A DNA stretch of 64,000 nt from Anolis sagrei. Its lineage: Eukaryota; Chordata; Lepidosauria; Squamata; Anolidae. Each line of letters begins with the position of its first letter. The first letter of the stretch is position 1. Under the pieces are notes generated by a model, which made no database searches, had not been told where the DNA came from, and saw nothing but the letters and a program-made list of their open reading frames with translations. The DNA lies in the NCBI RefSeq assembly GCF_037176765.1, contig NC_090022.1, positions 177,859,117 through 177,923,116 on the forward strand, in the 5' to 3' direction. The position numbers and the translations under genes are program-made. This document shows positions 45,386 to 55,590 of the stretch, piece after piece.

Positions 45386-46590
45386 GTGACCAACCTTCCC
45401 TCTTTCTCTCCTTCTTTCCCTCCTTCCTTCCTTCCCTCCCATCTTTCCTTCTCCTCTTCCTTCTCTATCTCCTTCCTTCCCCCTTTTTCTTTCTCTTCTG
45501 GCCTCTTTCCTTCCTTCTCTCTTTCCTTCTTTCCTTCCCTCCCTCTTTCTCTACATCTTCCCCCTTCCTTCACTCCCTCTTTCCTTCCTTCATTCCCTTT
45601 TTTCTTTCCTTCTCTCCTTCCTTCCTTCCCCCTTTTTCTTTCTCTTCTGGTCTCTTTTCTTCCTTCTCTCTTTCCTTCTTTCCTTCCCTCCCTCTTTCTC
45701 TACATCTTCCCCCTTCCTTCACTCCCTCTTTCCTTCCTTCATTCCCTTTTTTCTTTCCTTCTCTCCTTCCTTCCTTCCTTCCCCCTTTTTCTTTCTCTTC
45801 TGGTCTCTTTTCTTCCTTCTCTCTTTCCTTCTTTCCTTCCCTCCCTCTTTCTCTACATCTTCCCCCTTCCTTCACTCCCTCTTTCCTTCTTTCATTCCCT
45901 TTTTTCTTTCCTTCTCTCCTTCCTTCCTTCCCCCTTTTTCTTTCTCTTCTGGCCTCTTTCCTTCCTTCTCTCTTTCCTTCTTTCCTTCCCTTCCTCTTTC
46001 TCTACATCTTCCCCCTTCCTTCACTCCCTCTTTCCTTCCTTCATTCCCTTTTTTCTTTCCTTCTCTCCTTCCTTCCTTCCCCCTTTTTCTTTCTCTTCTG
46101 GTCTCTTTTCTTCCTTCTCTCTTTCCTTCTTTCCTTCCCTCCCTCTTTCTCTACATCTTCCCCCTTCCTTCACTCCCTCTTTCCTTCCTTCATTCCCTTT
46201 TTTCTTTCCTTCTCTCCTTCCTTCCTTCCCCCTTTTTCTTTCTCTTCTGGTCTCTTTTCTTCCTTCTCTCTTTCCTTCTTTCCTTCCCTCCCTCTTTCTC
46301 TACATCTTCCCCCTTCCTTCACTCCCTCTTTCCTTCTTTCATTCCCTTTTTTCTTTCCTTCTCTCCTTCCTTCCTTCCCCCTTTTTCTTTCCCTCTGTCT
46401 CTCATTTCTTCCTTCTCTACCTCTTTCCTTCCTTCCCCCTTTTTCTTTCTCTTCTGCTGTCTCTCTTTTCTTTCCTTCCATCTTTCCTTTTCTTTCCTTT
46501 TCTTCTTCCTTCTTTCTCTAACTTTCCTTCCTTCCCCCTTTTCTTTATCTCCCTTTCTCTTTCTTCCTTCTTTCCTTCCTTCCTGTCTTT
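45386..46590 (+). repeat. Polypyrimidine array, ~149-bp units
   Basis: Nearly pure C/T on the plus strand. The marker CTACATCTTCCCCC recurs at 45551, 45700, 45853, 46002, 46151 and 46300, so six units have spacings 149, 153, 149, 149, 149. It is stop-free on the plus strand for over 400 codons only because pyrimidines cannot spell a stop. It is not a gene. Confidence 0.95.
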
Positions 46591-46679
46591 CCTGGATTTT
46601 GACAGGGCGGGAAGGGGTGCGGTGGGGTTTGGAGGTGGCGTGAAGTAAAAGGAGGTAAGATTGGGGCAGGCGAGTGATG

Positions 46680-46960
46680 GAGCGTGAGGTTGTGTGTGTG
46701 TGTGCGGCAGCGGGGGGAGTGATGGAGCGTGGGGTTGCGTGTGTGTGTGCGGCAGCGGGGGGGAGTGGGGTTGCGCGCGTGTGTGTGGCGGTGAGGGAGT
46801 GATGGAGCGTGGGGTTGCGTGTGTGTGTGTGCGGCGGGGGGAGTGATGGAGCGTGGGGTTGTGTGTGTGCGTGCGGTGGGTGTGTGTGTGCGGGAAGCCG
46901 CGCGGCGGGGCTTGGAGTGGGCATGGCCTCCGCAGAGGGAACTGTGTGTGCGCGCCAGGG
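46680..46960 (+). repeat. GT-rich degenerate repeat
   Basis: Repeats of 'agtgatggagcgtggggttgcgtgtgtgtgtg' with 'gcggcagcgggggg' spacers, about five units between 46675 and 46890. Confidence 0.8.
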
Positions 46961-47000
46961 AACTTGCGGCTGGGCACCAATGCGCATGCTCAGTTGTTTT

Positions 47001-47830
47001 GCCGTTTTGTGAGTGTGTTGTTGTGTTGTTTTTCATTTTGAGTAGATATGTTTGTACCTTATGGGTTGTGTTATGGGCATGGGAATTTTGGTTAAGTTTC
47101 GTTGGGGGGTTTGTGAGTTTTGTTGATTTGCCGTTTTGTGAGTGTGTTGTTGTGTTGTTTTTCATTTTGAGTAGATATGTTTGTACCTTGTGGGTTGTGT
47201 TATAGGCATGGCAATTTTGGTTACGTTTCGTTGGTTTTTTTTTAGTTTTGTTGTTTTCCCGTTGTGTGAGTGTGTTGTTGTGTTGTTTTTCATTTTGAGT
47301 AGATATGTTTGTACCTTGTGGGTTGTGTTATGGGCATGGCAATTTTGGTTAAGTTTCGTTGGTTTTTTTTATAGTTTTGTTGTTTTGCCGTTTTGTGAGT
47401 GTGTTGTTGTGTTGTTTTTCATTTTGAGTAGATATGTTTGTGTTTTGCTGTTTTGTGAGTGTGTTGTGTTGTTTTTCATTTTGAGTAGATATGTTTATAC
47501 CTTGTGGGTTGTGTTATGGGCATGGCAATTTTGGTTAAGTTTCGTTGGTTTTTTTATAGTTTTGTTGTTTTCCCGTTTTGTGAGTGTGTTGTTGTGTTGT
47601 TTTTCATTTTGAGTAGATATGTTTGTACCTTGTGGGTTGTGTTATAGGCATGGCAATTTTGGTTAAGTTTCGTTGGGGTTTTTTGAGTTTTGTTGTTTTG
47701 CCGTTTTGTGAGTGTGTTGTTGTGTTGTTTTTCATTTTGAGTAGATATGTTTGTACCTTGTGGGTTGTGTTATGGGCATGGCAATTTTGGTACAGTTTCG
47801 TTGGGGTTTTTTTAAGTTTTGTTTCCTCGT
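47001..47830 (+). repeat. 128-bp tandem array inside the Helitron
   Basis: Starts of the unit (GCCGTTTTGTGAGTGTG) at 47001, 47130, 47258, 47387, 47447, 47572 and 47700. Spacing is 125-129 except for one 60-bp truncated unit. Unit body: 'cattttgagtagatatgtttgtacc', 'atggcaattttggtt'. Conserved hydrophobic frames arise from the repetition and lack codon-level constraint. Confidence 0.95.
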
Positions 47831-48852
47831 TGGATGCCCCTAACAAATTTATATATATAGATGCTCCGCCCTGAGTCCCCTTCGGGGTGAGAAGAGCAAA
47901 ATATTAATATTTTGAATAAATAAATAAATAAATTAGCTGCACACAATAACATCCTGCGGAAACTAACTGGCAGCACATGGGGTGCAGACCCAAAATTAAT
48001 AAGAACATCAGCCCTAGCTTTGTCTTACTCAACTACCGAGTATGCCTGCCCTGTTTGGCATAAGTCTGCCCATGCAAAGCAGGTGAACATAGCATTGAAT
48101 AAAACATGCAGAATAATCACAGGATGTCTTAAACCTACACCTGTTGATAAACTCTACAAGCTAGCTGGCATTGCTCCCCCCCCCCCCATGTGCGACGGGA
48201 AGTTGCTGCTAAATGTGAGAGAAATAAGGTTGAACACTGTGAAAGCCACCCACTACATGGCTACCAGCCTCCAGTAGACTCAAATCAAGGAAAAGCTTTA
48301 TGAGAACCACTACTCTTCTTGGCATCTCCCCAGCAACAGCAAGGGTATCCCTCTGGACAGCTAAACCAGGAAATCCCAACTGGATGCCTCCCCACAAGGG
48401 TCTTCCTCCAGGGCAAACCAAGAATGGGCAACTTGGAAGTCCCTGAACAGACTCAGAAGTCGAGTGGGTAGATCAAAAGACAACCTGGCAAAATGGCACT
48501 ACCTAAAAGAATCCCGCACCTTGTGTGACTGTGGAGCAGAACAGACAACTCCGCATCTGTTTGCTTGTCCACTATGCCCTGCCTCATGTACAGAGGAAGA
48601 GTTGTCGGAGGCTACAGACAATGCCATTGCCCGTTTTTGGTCAAAGGATATTTAGCCGCCTGCATACCTTCTATTTATCAGTTTTATACTAATTTATGCA
48701 ATGCTTTTGATACGAAATAAATAAAGGGAACCCATTTTCCTTTTGACAGTAAAAAGCCTGCCAGCCTGTCCAAAGGCATACCATAAATACATATAGATTC
48801 AAGGAAGGGAGGAACGATGCAATTATAAAATGAGTGCAAGACAATTATGTAA

Positions 48853-49130
48853 GAATGTATTGTCAAAGGCTTTCATGGCCGGAATCACTGGGTTGTTGTA
48901 GGTTTTTTCGGGCTATATGGCCATGTTCTAGAGGCATTCTCTCCTGACATTTCTCCTGTATCTATGGCAAGCATCCTCAGAAGTTGTGAGGTCTGTTGGA
49001 ATGAGGAAAATGGATTTATATATCTGTGGAATGACTAGGGTGGGAGAAAGAACTCCTGTCTGTTGGAGCTAGGTGTGAATGTTTCAACTGACCACCTTCA
49101 TTAGCATTTGATGGCCTGGCAGTCAAAGTG
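48853..49130 (-). mobile_element. Penelope-like terminal segment, reverse
   Basis: 'tattgtcaaaggctttcatggccgg...cgggctatatggccatg...gcaagcatcctcag' then 'gctaggtgtgaatgtttcaactgacc'. One arm only; the partner arm is absent. Confidence 0.8.
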
Positions 49131-49258
49131 GCAGGTGACACATTAGATGTCAGGCTGCTTAGGCACTTAGCCAGGGTTAGCAGTCATTCTTGTCCTTGTC
49201 CTTTCATGTTGAACACAGTTGAATAATGTGGTTTTCTCTCCCATTGGGGAGAAAACTA

Positions 49259-49408
49259 GGGACCCATCTACACTGCCATATAAAAACCAGTTTTTCTGCT
49301 TTGAACTGAATTATCGGGCAGTGCAGACTCATATAATCCAGTTCAAAGCAGTTAATATAGACTTTCGGCTTTGATAATCTGGATTACATGGCAGAGTAGA
49401 AGGGGCCT
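49259..49408. mobile_element. Palindromic foldback DNA element
   Basis: 'gggacccatctacactgccatat' facing 'acatggcagagtagaaggggcc'. Inner 'gctttgaactgaatta' facing 'cagttcaaagcag'. Confidence 0.75.
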
Positions 49409-49572
49409 AGGAAGGCAGCTGTCAATGTTTTAAGAGCTCAGCGTAGCAGTCCATTGGCCTGAGCATTGAAGTTCTGGAATGCCTCGAGTTGAATGCAAGA
49501 TTTGGTGGAAAATAAAATCAAAATCTAAGATTCCATCTAATAGCATGCAGGTGACAGGCATGATAGTACTTT

Positions 49573-50378
49573 TAATAATTTATTTATATTCCGCCCTTCT
49601 CCCTGAGGGGACTCAAAGTGGATCACAACATATAAACAGACACAAGCAAACATTCAGAGCCTTGGTTGTTGTAGGTTTTTTTCGGGCTGTATGGCCATGG
49701 TCTAGAGGCATTCTCTCCCGACGTTTTGCCTGCATCTATGGCAAGCATCCTCAGAGGTAGTGAGGTCTGTTGGAACTAGGAAAAGGGGTTTATATATCTG
49801 TGGAATGACCAGGGTGAGACAAAGGACTCTGGTCTGCTGGAGTTAGGTGTGAATGTTTCAACTGACCACCTAGATTAGCATATAATGGCCATATAAATAC
49901 ACAAGCATGTGGACAATTTCAACAGAAAGGAGGAAACCATGAAAATGAACAAAATCTGGCTACCAGTATTAAAAAAAAACTCTAAAATTACAACAGCACA
50001 ACAACGGAGAGGAAACAAACAAGGACATCTAATCACCTCTCAACAAAAGTTTGCTCTAAGTACTGTTAGGCTATTATATGTTAATCAAGGTGGTCAGTTG
50101 AAACATTCACACCTAGCTCCAGCAGACAACAGTCCTTTGTCCCACCCTGGTCATTCCACAGATATATAAACCCTTTTTCTTAGTTCCAACAGACCTCACT
50201 ACCTCTGAGGATGCTTGCCATAGATGCAGGCAAAACGTCAGGAGAGAATGCCTCTAGTCCATGGCCATATAGCCCGAAAAACCTACAACATCCCAGTGAT
50301 TCCGGCCATGAAAGCCTTCAACAATACATTCAGAGCATTGTTACAATGAAATACAATGACATACAAACAGGCAGACAA
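49573..50378 (-). repeat. LINE/SINE tail interrupted by a Penelope-like insertion
   Basis: 49573-49660 ('taatttatttatattccgcccttctccc...') continues at 50337-50378 ('attgttacaatgaaatacaatgac'). The Penelope-like element at 49661-50325 lies between. Confidence 0.7.
49661..50325. mobile_element. Penelope-like insertion with inverted arms (TSD ACATTCAGAGC)
   Basis: ACATTCAGAGC at 49650-49660 and 50326-50336. The left arm (reverse) and right arm (forward) are inverted copies of the terminal segment. The middle, on the plus strand, holds the GIY-YIG end piece NFNRKEETMKMNKIWLPVLK (about 49918). The left arm lacks about the outer 35 bases present on the right. Confidence 0.88.
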
Positions 50379-50531
50379 AGGGCCCTTCCACACAGCCCTA
50401 TATCCCAGAATATCTAGGCAGAAAATCCCCCACTATCTGAGTGTGGACCCGGATAACCCAGTTCAAAGCAGATATTGTGGGATTTTCTGCCTTGATATTC
50501 TGGGAGACAGAGGTGTGTGGAAGGGCCCAAA
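50379..50531. mobile_element. Palindromic foldback DNA element, intact
   Basis: Begins GGGCCCTTCCACACAGCC and ends with the near-complement GTGTGTGGAAGGGCCC. Inner arms 'tatcccagaatatc', 'agaaaatccc' and complements. AAA on both sides. Confidence 0.82.
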
Positions 50532-50539
50532 GGCAAAGG

Positions 50540-50890
50540 TGTCTCTATTCATTTCCGGCTCTGGAGGCCGTGCTCATCTCTGGCTCAGGAGGAAGTGCTC
50601 ATCTCCATTTGCAAGATGAGGAGCCTGCATTGTCCGTAGATACCTCCTAGTCGTGTGGCCAGAATTTCTGCATGGAGTGTATTTTTGCCTTTTTCCACAA
50701 AGGCTGTACCTATTGATCTACTCATATTTGCATTTCTTCAAACTGCTAGGTTGACAGGAGCTAGGGCTAACAGTGGGAGCTCACCCTGGCCCACGGATTG
50801 GAACTGCCAACTCACCCTGGACCACGGATTGGAACTGTCAGCAGTTCAGCAGCACATAGGTTTAACCCATTGTACCACCTATGGCACCTA
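50540..50890 (-). repeat. tRNA-derived SINE, long family, reverse, diverged
   Basis: 'gtgctcatctccatttgcaagatgaggagcc', 'tgtggccagaatttctgcatgg', 'tacctattgatctactcatatttgca', with a short local duplication near 50780-50830. Confidence 0.7.
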
Positions 50891-50904
50891 GTTTACCCTT
50901 TCTC

Positions 50905-51125
50905 AGCTGGCACTCACGATGGGTCTGAGTGGGGTGGAGTCCTTAGGGATTTTTGGGGTCTGTAGATAGTTTGTAGGTTGTGTTTCCTCACCAGTTTCCC
51001 TATGCGGTCACTGGTTCCGTTGATGTATGGCAAGAACACTTTTCCACCCATAGATACAGGCGAAACGTCAGGAGAGAATGCCTCTAAATCATGGCCATAT
51101 AGCCCGAAAAAACCTACAACAAACC
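50905..51125. mobile_element. Penelope-like element fragment: RT/linker piece plus terminal segment
   Basis: The minus strand encodes KVFLPYINGTSDRIGKLVRK then HNLQTIYRPQKSLRT. That is the conserved LPYI.G....I...L.KHN block between RT and GIY-YIG in Penelope-like elements. Plus-strand terminal sequence ('atacaggcgaaacgtcaggag...aaacctacaacaaacca') abuts it at about 51046. Confidence 0.78.
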
Positions 51126-51129
51126 AATT

Positions 51130-51780
51130 ATGTAACAAATAGAAATGCACAAACCAATATCATACACAGTGGGGGCTCGCTTCCAGGACCTCCCATGGAT
51201 ACCAACCCCCATGGACATGTACCAGAGTGACCTCAAGTCCAGAGAGGCATCATTTCATTCATCAGATTCATACAGACGCCTCTGATTCAGATATGGTCGC
51301 TTCAAAGCGGAACCGGAAGTAAACTGCGGTGGAATATTTATTAAGCCAATTTAATCCCGGAAGTTAATGCAGAGCAACATTTTGCCTTTTCTCTAGGAAC
51401 ATAATAAAGGTGCTGAGATGAGTTTTGGAAAAAACCCTCCGTTGCTATAGAAACGTCCAAAGAGGTACTGTTCTCACATTCTGTCGTTAGACTTCAGGTT
51501 CTCGTTCGAAGTAAAAAAAAAGCTGGATTAATTCATCTGGAGGTTACTCATGTTTCTTTCTGAAAACCATCAAATAAGCAGGATGTGAGCCAGTTCTTCC
51601 TTAAACCAAAAAATAAAACCATGTTTAATTACTAGGTGAAATCTGAAGTTTTGTGCTTTGGGTGTGACACATATAGAAATGGGGCCATGTCATCTAATTT
51701 CTCTCCTTTCTTCTCCTAATAGGCTTGCCAGGGGGAAAGCCAGAGTCGTTTCCTGTATCTTTAAACAGGAAGCCTAAACT
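51130..51780. other. Unrecognised intergenic DNA
   Basis: A possible DNA-element end at about 51170-51230 ('cacagtgggggctcgcttccaggacctccc'). Nothing else recognised. Confidence 0.35.
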
Positions 51781-51784
51781 AATG

Positions 51785-51955
51785 TGTTGTTGTTGTTGTG
51801 TACCTCCACTTCCCACTTATGGTGATCCCCAGGGTTTCCTGGGGCTGAGAGAGTGTGACTCGTACACTGTCACTCAGTGTGTTTCCATGGCCGAGACAGG
51901 AATCAAACCCTGATCTCTGGAGCCATTGTCCAAAACTCAAAACACAAGGCCACAC
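51785..51955 (-). repeat. tRNA-derived SINE, reverse
   Basis: 'tgttgttgttgtgtacctccacttcccacttatggtgatcccc' to 'aggaatcaaaccctgatctc', the reverse of the 22141 family. Confidence 0.7.
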
Positions 51956-52021
51956 TATGTCTTGCTACTTGTTACCTAGCAGCACTTACTTCAAATGTAA
52001 AGGTAGCTTTGTACTAAGTCC

Positions 52022-52024
52022 AGA

Positions 52025-52064
<40 letters not shown>

Positions 52065-52925
52065 TTTATTTATACCCCGCTACCATCTCCCCAAGGGACT
52101 TGGTGTGGTGTATGTTGGTGGACAGGAAAAGAGATTTAAAAATGGGCTCAAAGCCAACCTTAAAAATTCTGGCATAGACACTGAGAACTGGGAAGCCCTA
52201 GCCCTTGACCGCTCCAGCTGGAGGTCAGCTGTGACCAGCAGTGCTGCAGAATTTGAAGAGGCACGAATGGAGGGCAAAAGGGAGAAGCGTGCCAAGAGGA
52301 AGGCGCATCAAGCCAACCCCGACCGAGACCGCCTTCCACCTGGAAACCAATGCCCTCACTGCAGAAGAAGATGCAGAGCAAGAATAGGGCTCCACAGCCA
52401 CATACGGACCCACAAGAATATTGGAATACAATCATCCTCGGAAACGAGGGATCGTCTAAGTAAGTAAGTAAGTAAGTAAGGTGCAGTTTACATGAGGCCA
52501 AGCCCACAGTACATCAATAAACAAAGGCAATAACAAAATAATCAATACAAAACAGTTTAAAAAATCTCATAAATAAAAATAAACAATAACAATAACATAC
52601 AACATTTAAAAACCTATGGCCAGGCCAAATTTAATAATTTAAAATTTAAAAAATAATGCTGGGCATGAACAAGGAAGGGTGTAACTAGGACAGAGTTTTC
52701 AAAGAAAGATGAGAGCGTGCAGACAATCCTAAATTAATGTTAAAGTGCATTTGAGGACATGTTGCTAAGAGTTTTCCTTATTCTGGAAAGGCACACTGGA
52801 ACAACCATGCTTTCAGGTGCCTCCTAAAGACTGCCAGCGTTGGGGCATGTCTGATGTCCTTGGGAAGTGAGTTCCAGAGTCGGGGGGCCACCACCGAGAA
52901 GGCCCTCTCCCTCGTCCCCACCAGT
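52022..52925 (-). mobile_element. L2 LINE 3' end, reverse, interrupted by a LINE fragment
   Basis: (TAA)n at 52027-52063, then 'tttataccccgctaccatctcccc' up to about 52105. It resumes at about 52481 ('gtgcagtttacatgaggccaagccc') and ends in minus-strand coding near 52925 ('cagagtcggggggccaccaccgagaaggcc'). Confidence 0.82.
52108..52480 (+). mobile_element. LINE C-terminal fragment with intact C2H2 zinc finger
   Basis: The plus strand is open through KRFKNGLKANLKNSGIDTEN, WEALALDRSSWRSAVTSSAA and EFEEARMEGKREKRAKRKAH. The finger CPHCRRRCRARIGLHSHIRT(H) follows (C-x2-C-x12-H-x3-H). The 3' end is a run of TAAG units (about 52457-52479). This C-terminus occurs in a class of vertebrate and invertebrate LINEs; the exact clade is uncertain. 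Confidence 0.75.
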
Positions 52926-53318
52926 TGAACTCCAGTTGGTTCAAAATATAGCAGCCCGATTGGTTATGGGAACATCCAGGAGTGAGCATATCACTTCCAT
53001 ACTAAAGTCACTCCACTATCTGTCAATTAGTTTCCAGACAAAGTACAAGGTGTTGGATTTTACCTTTAAAGTCCTACATGGTTTGGGTGCAGGTTACCTA
53101 AAGGATCACCTTCTCCCACACAGACAGTCTCTTAGGACACTGACATCCTCTAGGGGACATCAACTATCCAAACCTTACTGGTGATTGTCACCCAGAGGAC
53201 CTTTTCATCGGCTGTGAAATGACCTGCAGGGAGAGCTCTGACAGCTAAATGAAGTGTCAGAATTTAAAACGCAATTGAAGACCCATCTCTTCTAGCAGGC
53301 CTACCCAGTAAACTTTCA
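52926..53318 (+). mobile_element. Older L2-type LINE fragment, plus strand
   Basis: Encodes LELQLVQNIAARLVMGT then ISFQTKYKVLDFTFKVLHGL, GAGYLKDHL. The downstream part is out of frame. It abuts the reverse L2 head to head. Confidence 0.7.
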
Positions 53319-53429
53319 GTCGTGAGTTTTGATTTGCATTCTGTTACCACTATATGTGAATTCTGTGGCTGTGTTTGGTATACATTTTCATATACCTGTA
53401 TTTATTTGAGTCTATTGTATGAAGAACAC

Positions 53430-54266
53430 ATCCTGCAATGTACGGGGCTTGATGAATGCAAGGCTGGGGTTAAAATTGCTGGAAGAAACATTAACAACCT
53501 TAGATATGCAGATGATACCACTTTGATGGCCGAAAGCGAGGAGGAGCTGAGGAGCCTTCTAACCAAGGTGAAAGAAGAAAGTGCAAAAGCTGGGTTGCAG
53601 TTAAACATTTTTTTAAAAAGCCAAGATTCTGGCAACCAGACTGATTGATAGCTGGAAAATAGAGGGAGAAAACGTGGAGGCTGTGACAGACTTTGTATTT
53701 CTAGGTGCAAAAATTACTGCAGCCAAGAAATCAGAAGACGTTTACTTCTTGGGAGGAGAGCAATGACCAATCTCGATAAAATAGTGAAGAGTAGAGACAT
53801 CACATTGGCAACAAATATCCGCATAGTTAAAGCAATGGTATTCCCTGTAGTCACCTACGGATGTGAGAGCTGGACCTTAGGGAAGGCTGAGCGAAGGAAG
53901 AGAGATGCTTTTGAACTGTGGTGTTGGAGGAAAGTTCTGAGAGTGCCTTGGACTGCGAGAAGATCCAACCAGTCCATACGTCAGGAAATAAAGCCCGACT
54001 GCTCATTGGAGGGAAGGATATTAGAGGCAAAGTTGAAGTACTTTGGCCACATCATGAGGAGACAGGAAAGCTTAGAGAATAAAATGATGCTGAGGAAAAT
54101 GGAAGGAAAAAGGAAGAGGGGCTGACCAAGGGTAAGATGGGTGGATGGGATCCTTGAAGTGACTAGCTTGACTCTGAAGGAGCTGGGGGTGGTGATGGCA
54201 GACAGGGAGCTCTGGCATGGGATGGTCCATGAAGTCACGAAGAGTCGGAAGCAACTGAACGAATAA
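53430..54266 (+). mobile_element. BovB (RTE) LINE, 3' part
   Basis: Encodes AGVKIAGRNINNLRYADDTT (catalytic YADD), AESEEELRSLLTKVKEESAK, then NLDKIVKSRDITLATNIRIV, KAMVFPVVTYGCESWTLGKA, FELWCWRKVLRVPWTARRSN and YFGHIMRRQESLENKMMLRK. It ends 'cacgaagagtcggaagcaactgaacg'. This is the diagnostic BovB C-terminus. A frame change near 53630 and further damage make it inactive. BovB is the retroelement known to have moved horizontally among squamates and ruminants. Confidence 0.95.
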
Positions 54267-54410
54267 ACAATTGTGCCATCAAACCTAATGTGCACCCCAA
54301 TTTTCAAAACACTGAAACCCATATTACATTAATCTAATGTGCACCCTAATTTTGGGATGGTAATTTAGTCAAAAAAGGTGAGCATTAGAATTGAGTGAAT
54401 ACGATATGTT
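54266..54410 (+). repeat. DNA-element end (unclassified)
   Basis: 'aatgtgcaccccaattttcaaaac...taatgtgcaccctaattttggg...aaaaaaggtgagcattagaattgagtgaatacg', with two direct copies of 'ctaatgtgcaccc'. Confidence 0.45.
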
Positions 54411-54789
54411 TATATGTGTCTTTATCTATGAAATTTAGTAATTTATTGTATTTTATGTTTATTTATTTTTGAGTTTATTGTACTTTGCCCCAAGCCATCA
54501 GGAGAGGCAGGTAATATAATGTGTTGTTGTTGTTGTTGTCCTCATGCTATTGCTAATATAACTGCTTGGATTTCAGGAACTGCACTACGAGGAGATTGTA
54601 CTAGAGATAAACAGTAGAATTGGTTGGCATCAAGATAGGCTTATCTATATTGATCATATAATGACGTTTAAATTTAACTTCAAACAGAGGCAGCCAGACA
54701 ACACACTCTACACTGTAGTGTGCTTTAAGGAGTTTAAACTGACTTAAGGCAAGTTGCGGGAAACTCAAAAATAAGGAAAAATAATACCT

Positions 54790-54998
54790 AAGCATTAGCA
54801 AGAACTTCCTGATGGTAAGAGCAGAGAAATATGTGGTTTCCTTGAAGTGTGGTGGAGTCTCCTTCTCTGGAGTTTTCTTTTAAACAGAGGCTGGATGGCC
54901 ATCTGTCAGGGGGCCTTTGATTGTGTCTTCCTTCATGCCAGAAGGGGTTGGACTAGATGGTCCTTGTGGTCTCTTCCAAGTCTAGGCTCTATCATTCT
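54790..54998 (+). repeat. CR1 3' end, plus strand
   Basis: 'agaacttcctgatggtaagagcag...ttttaaacagaggctggatggccatctg...gttggactagatgg...ctctatcattcta'. Confidence 0.85.
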
Positions 54999-55590
54999 AA
55001 GCCCTGAAGGTGCTGGAACATGGGTGCATTTTAAACCACACCACATTGTGAAATTGGCTCCGCTGATATACGTTGTTAAATTTGGGCAGGCTGGTGAAAA
55101 TCCAAGGGCATTTCTGGGCAGTGGTAACCCATGGGATAGAAAATTGAATACTTTCCACCTTGTGTGCCTCTGGAGCACGTGCACATCTCCCCTGGAAATG
55201 GGAGAAAAGATACGCATTCTTCAATAGCAATCATAAATACGGCATTAATGTAATAATTAATGCAATCAGCACCCTGGCCTCGGACCTGTTCCAGAAATTG
55301 CAATCTAATCATTTGTAAAGTGAAACTGGTTTCTGCAAAACTGGTTTGGAACCAACCTAAGTGGTCAGTGTAGTTGAGTGCTTAATTGAACTAATTCACC
55401 TTACAGTAAGCTTCAAAGACTGGTATCCCTTGTGTTGCTCCAGCCCTAGCCAACTCAGTCAATATTGAGGAATGCTGGGAGTTGCAGTCCAGCAGCATCT
55501 GGGAGATTATATGATTTACACCCATTTGACAAGCTTGGAAGTGAATGCTTCTTGGATCCTGGTTATGGCTAGGTTTTCTTGGGAAACTTA

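Larger units (their letters stand above)
44965..47861 (-). mobile_element. 2.9-kb Helitron carrying two large tandem arrays
   Basis: On the minus strand it starts TCTATATATATAAATTTG (47861) and ends ...GGGCACAGCTAG (44965). The stem GCCAC/GTGGC lies 10-30 bases before the end. The flanks are A (complement of 47862) and T (complement of 44964), the A^T target. The interrupted host unit ('aatgtttgccgtatatatgtt|atgctccgccctgagtcccc') matches intact relatives at 4760-4820 and 14525-14580, so the borders are exact. It encodes no Rep/helicase. A second Helitron-like 3' end at 45362-45392 suggests an internal nested or duplicated terminus. Confidence 0.85.
44696..48722 (+). mobile_element. LINE (same family as 5080-6922) split by nested insertions
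   Basis: 44696-44884 encodes YFKDNHLKPNPAKTQMCAFH then LRNREANRKLKVTWEG. 47938-48722 continues with NNILRKLTGSTWGADPKLIR, SALALSYSTTEYACPVWHKS, CRIITGCLKPTPVDKLYKLA and the knuckle CDCGAEQTTPHLFAC. It ends 'gatacgaaataaataaa'. Between them lie a SINE/LINE tail unit (44885-44963 and 47862-47937) and, inside it, a Helitron. Confidence 0.8.

Noticed and set aside
45386-46648. 420-codon plus-strand ORF rich in Ser, Phe, Pro, Leu
   Set aside because: It is a polypyrimidine tandem array; C/T-only sequence cannot form stops. No start context or protein similarity.
46319-47165. Overlapping 187-222-codon minus-strand ORFs with His/Thr repeats
   Set aside because: They are reverse frames of the GT-rich and purine-rich repeats inside the Helitron.
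46819-47874. Repeated hydrophobic ORFs (CECVVVLFFILSRYVCTLWV)
   Set aside because: They follow the 128-bp tandem array, whose length is not a multiple of three in most units. They look like membrane proteins only by composition.
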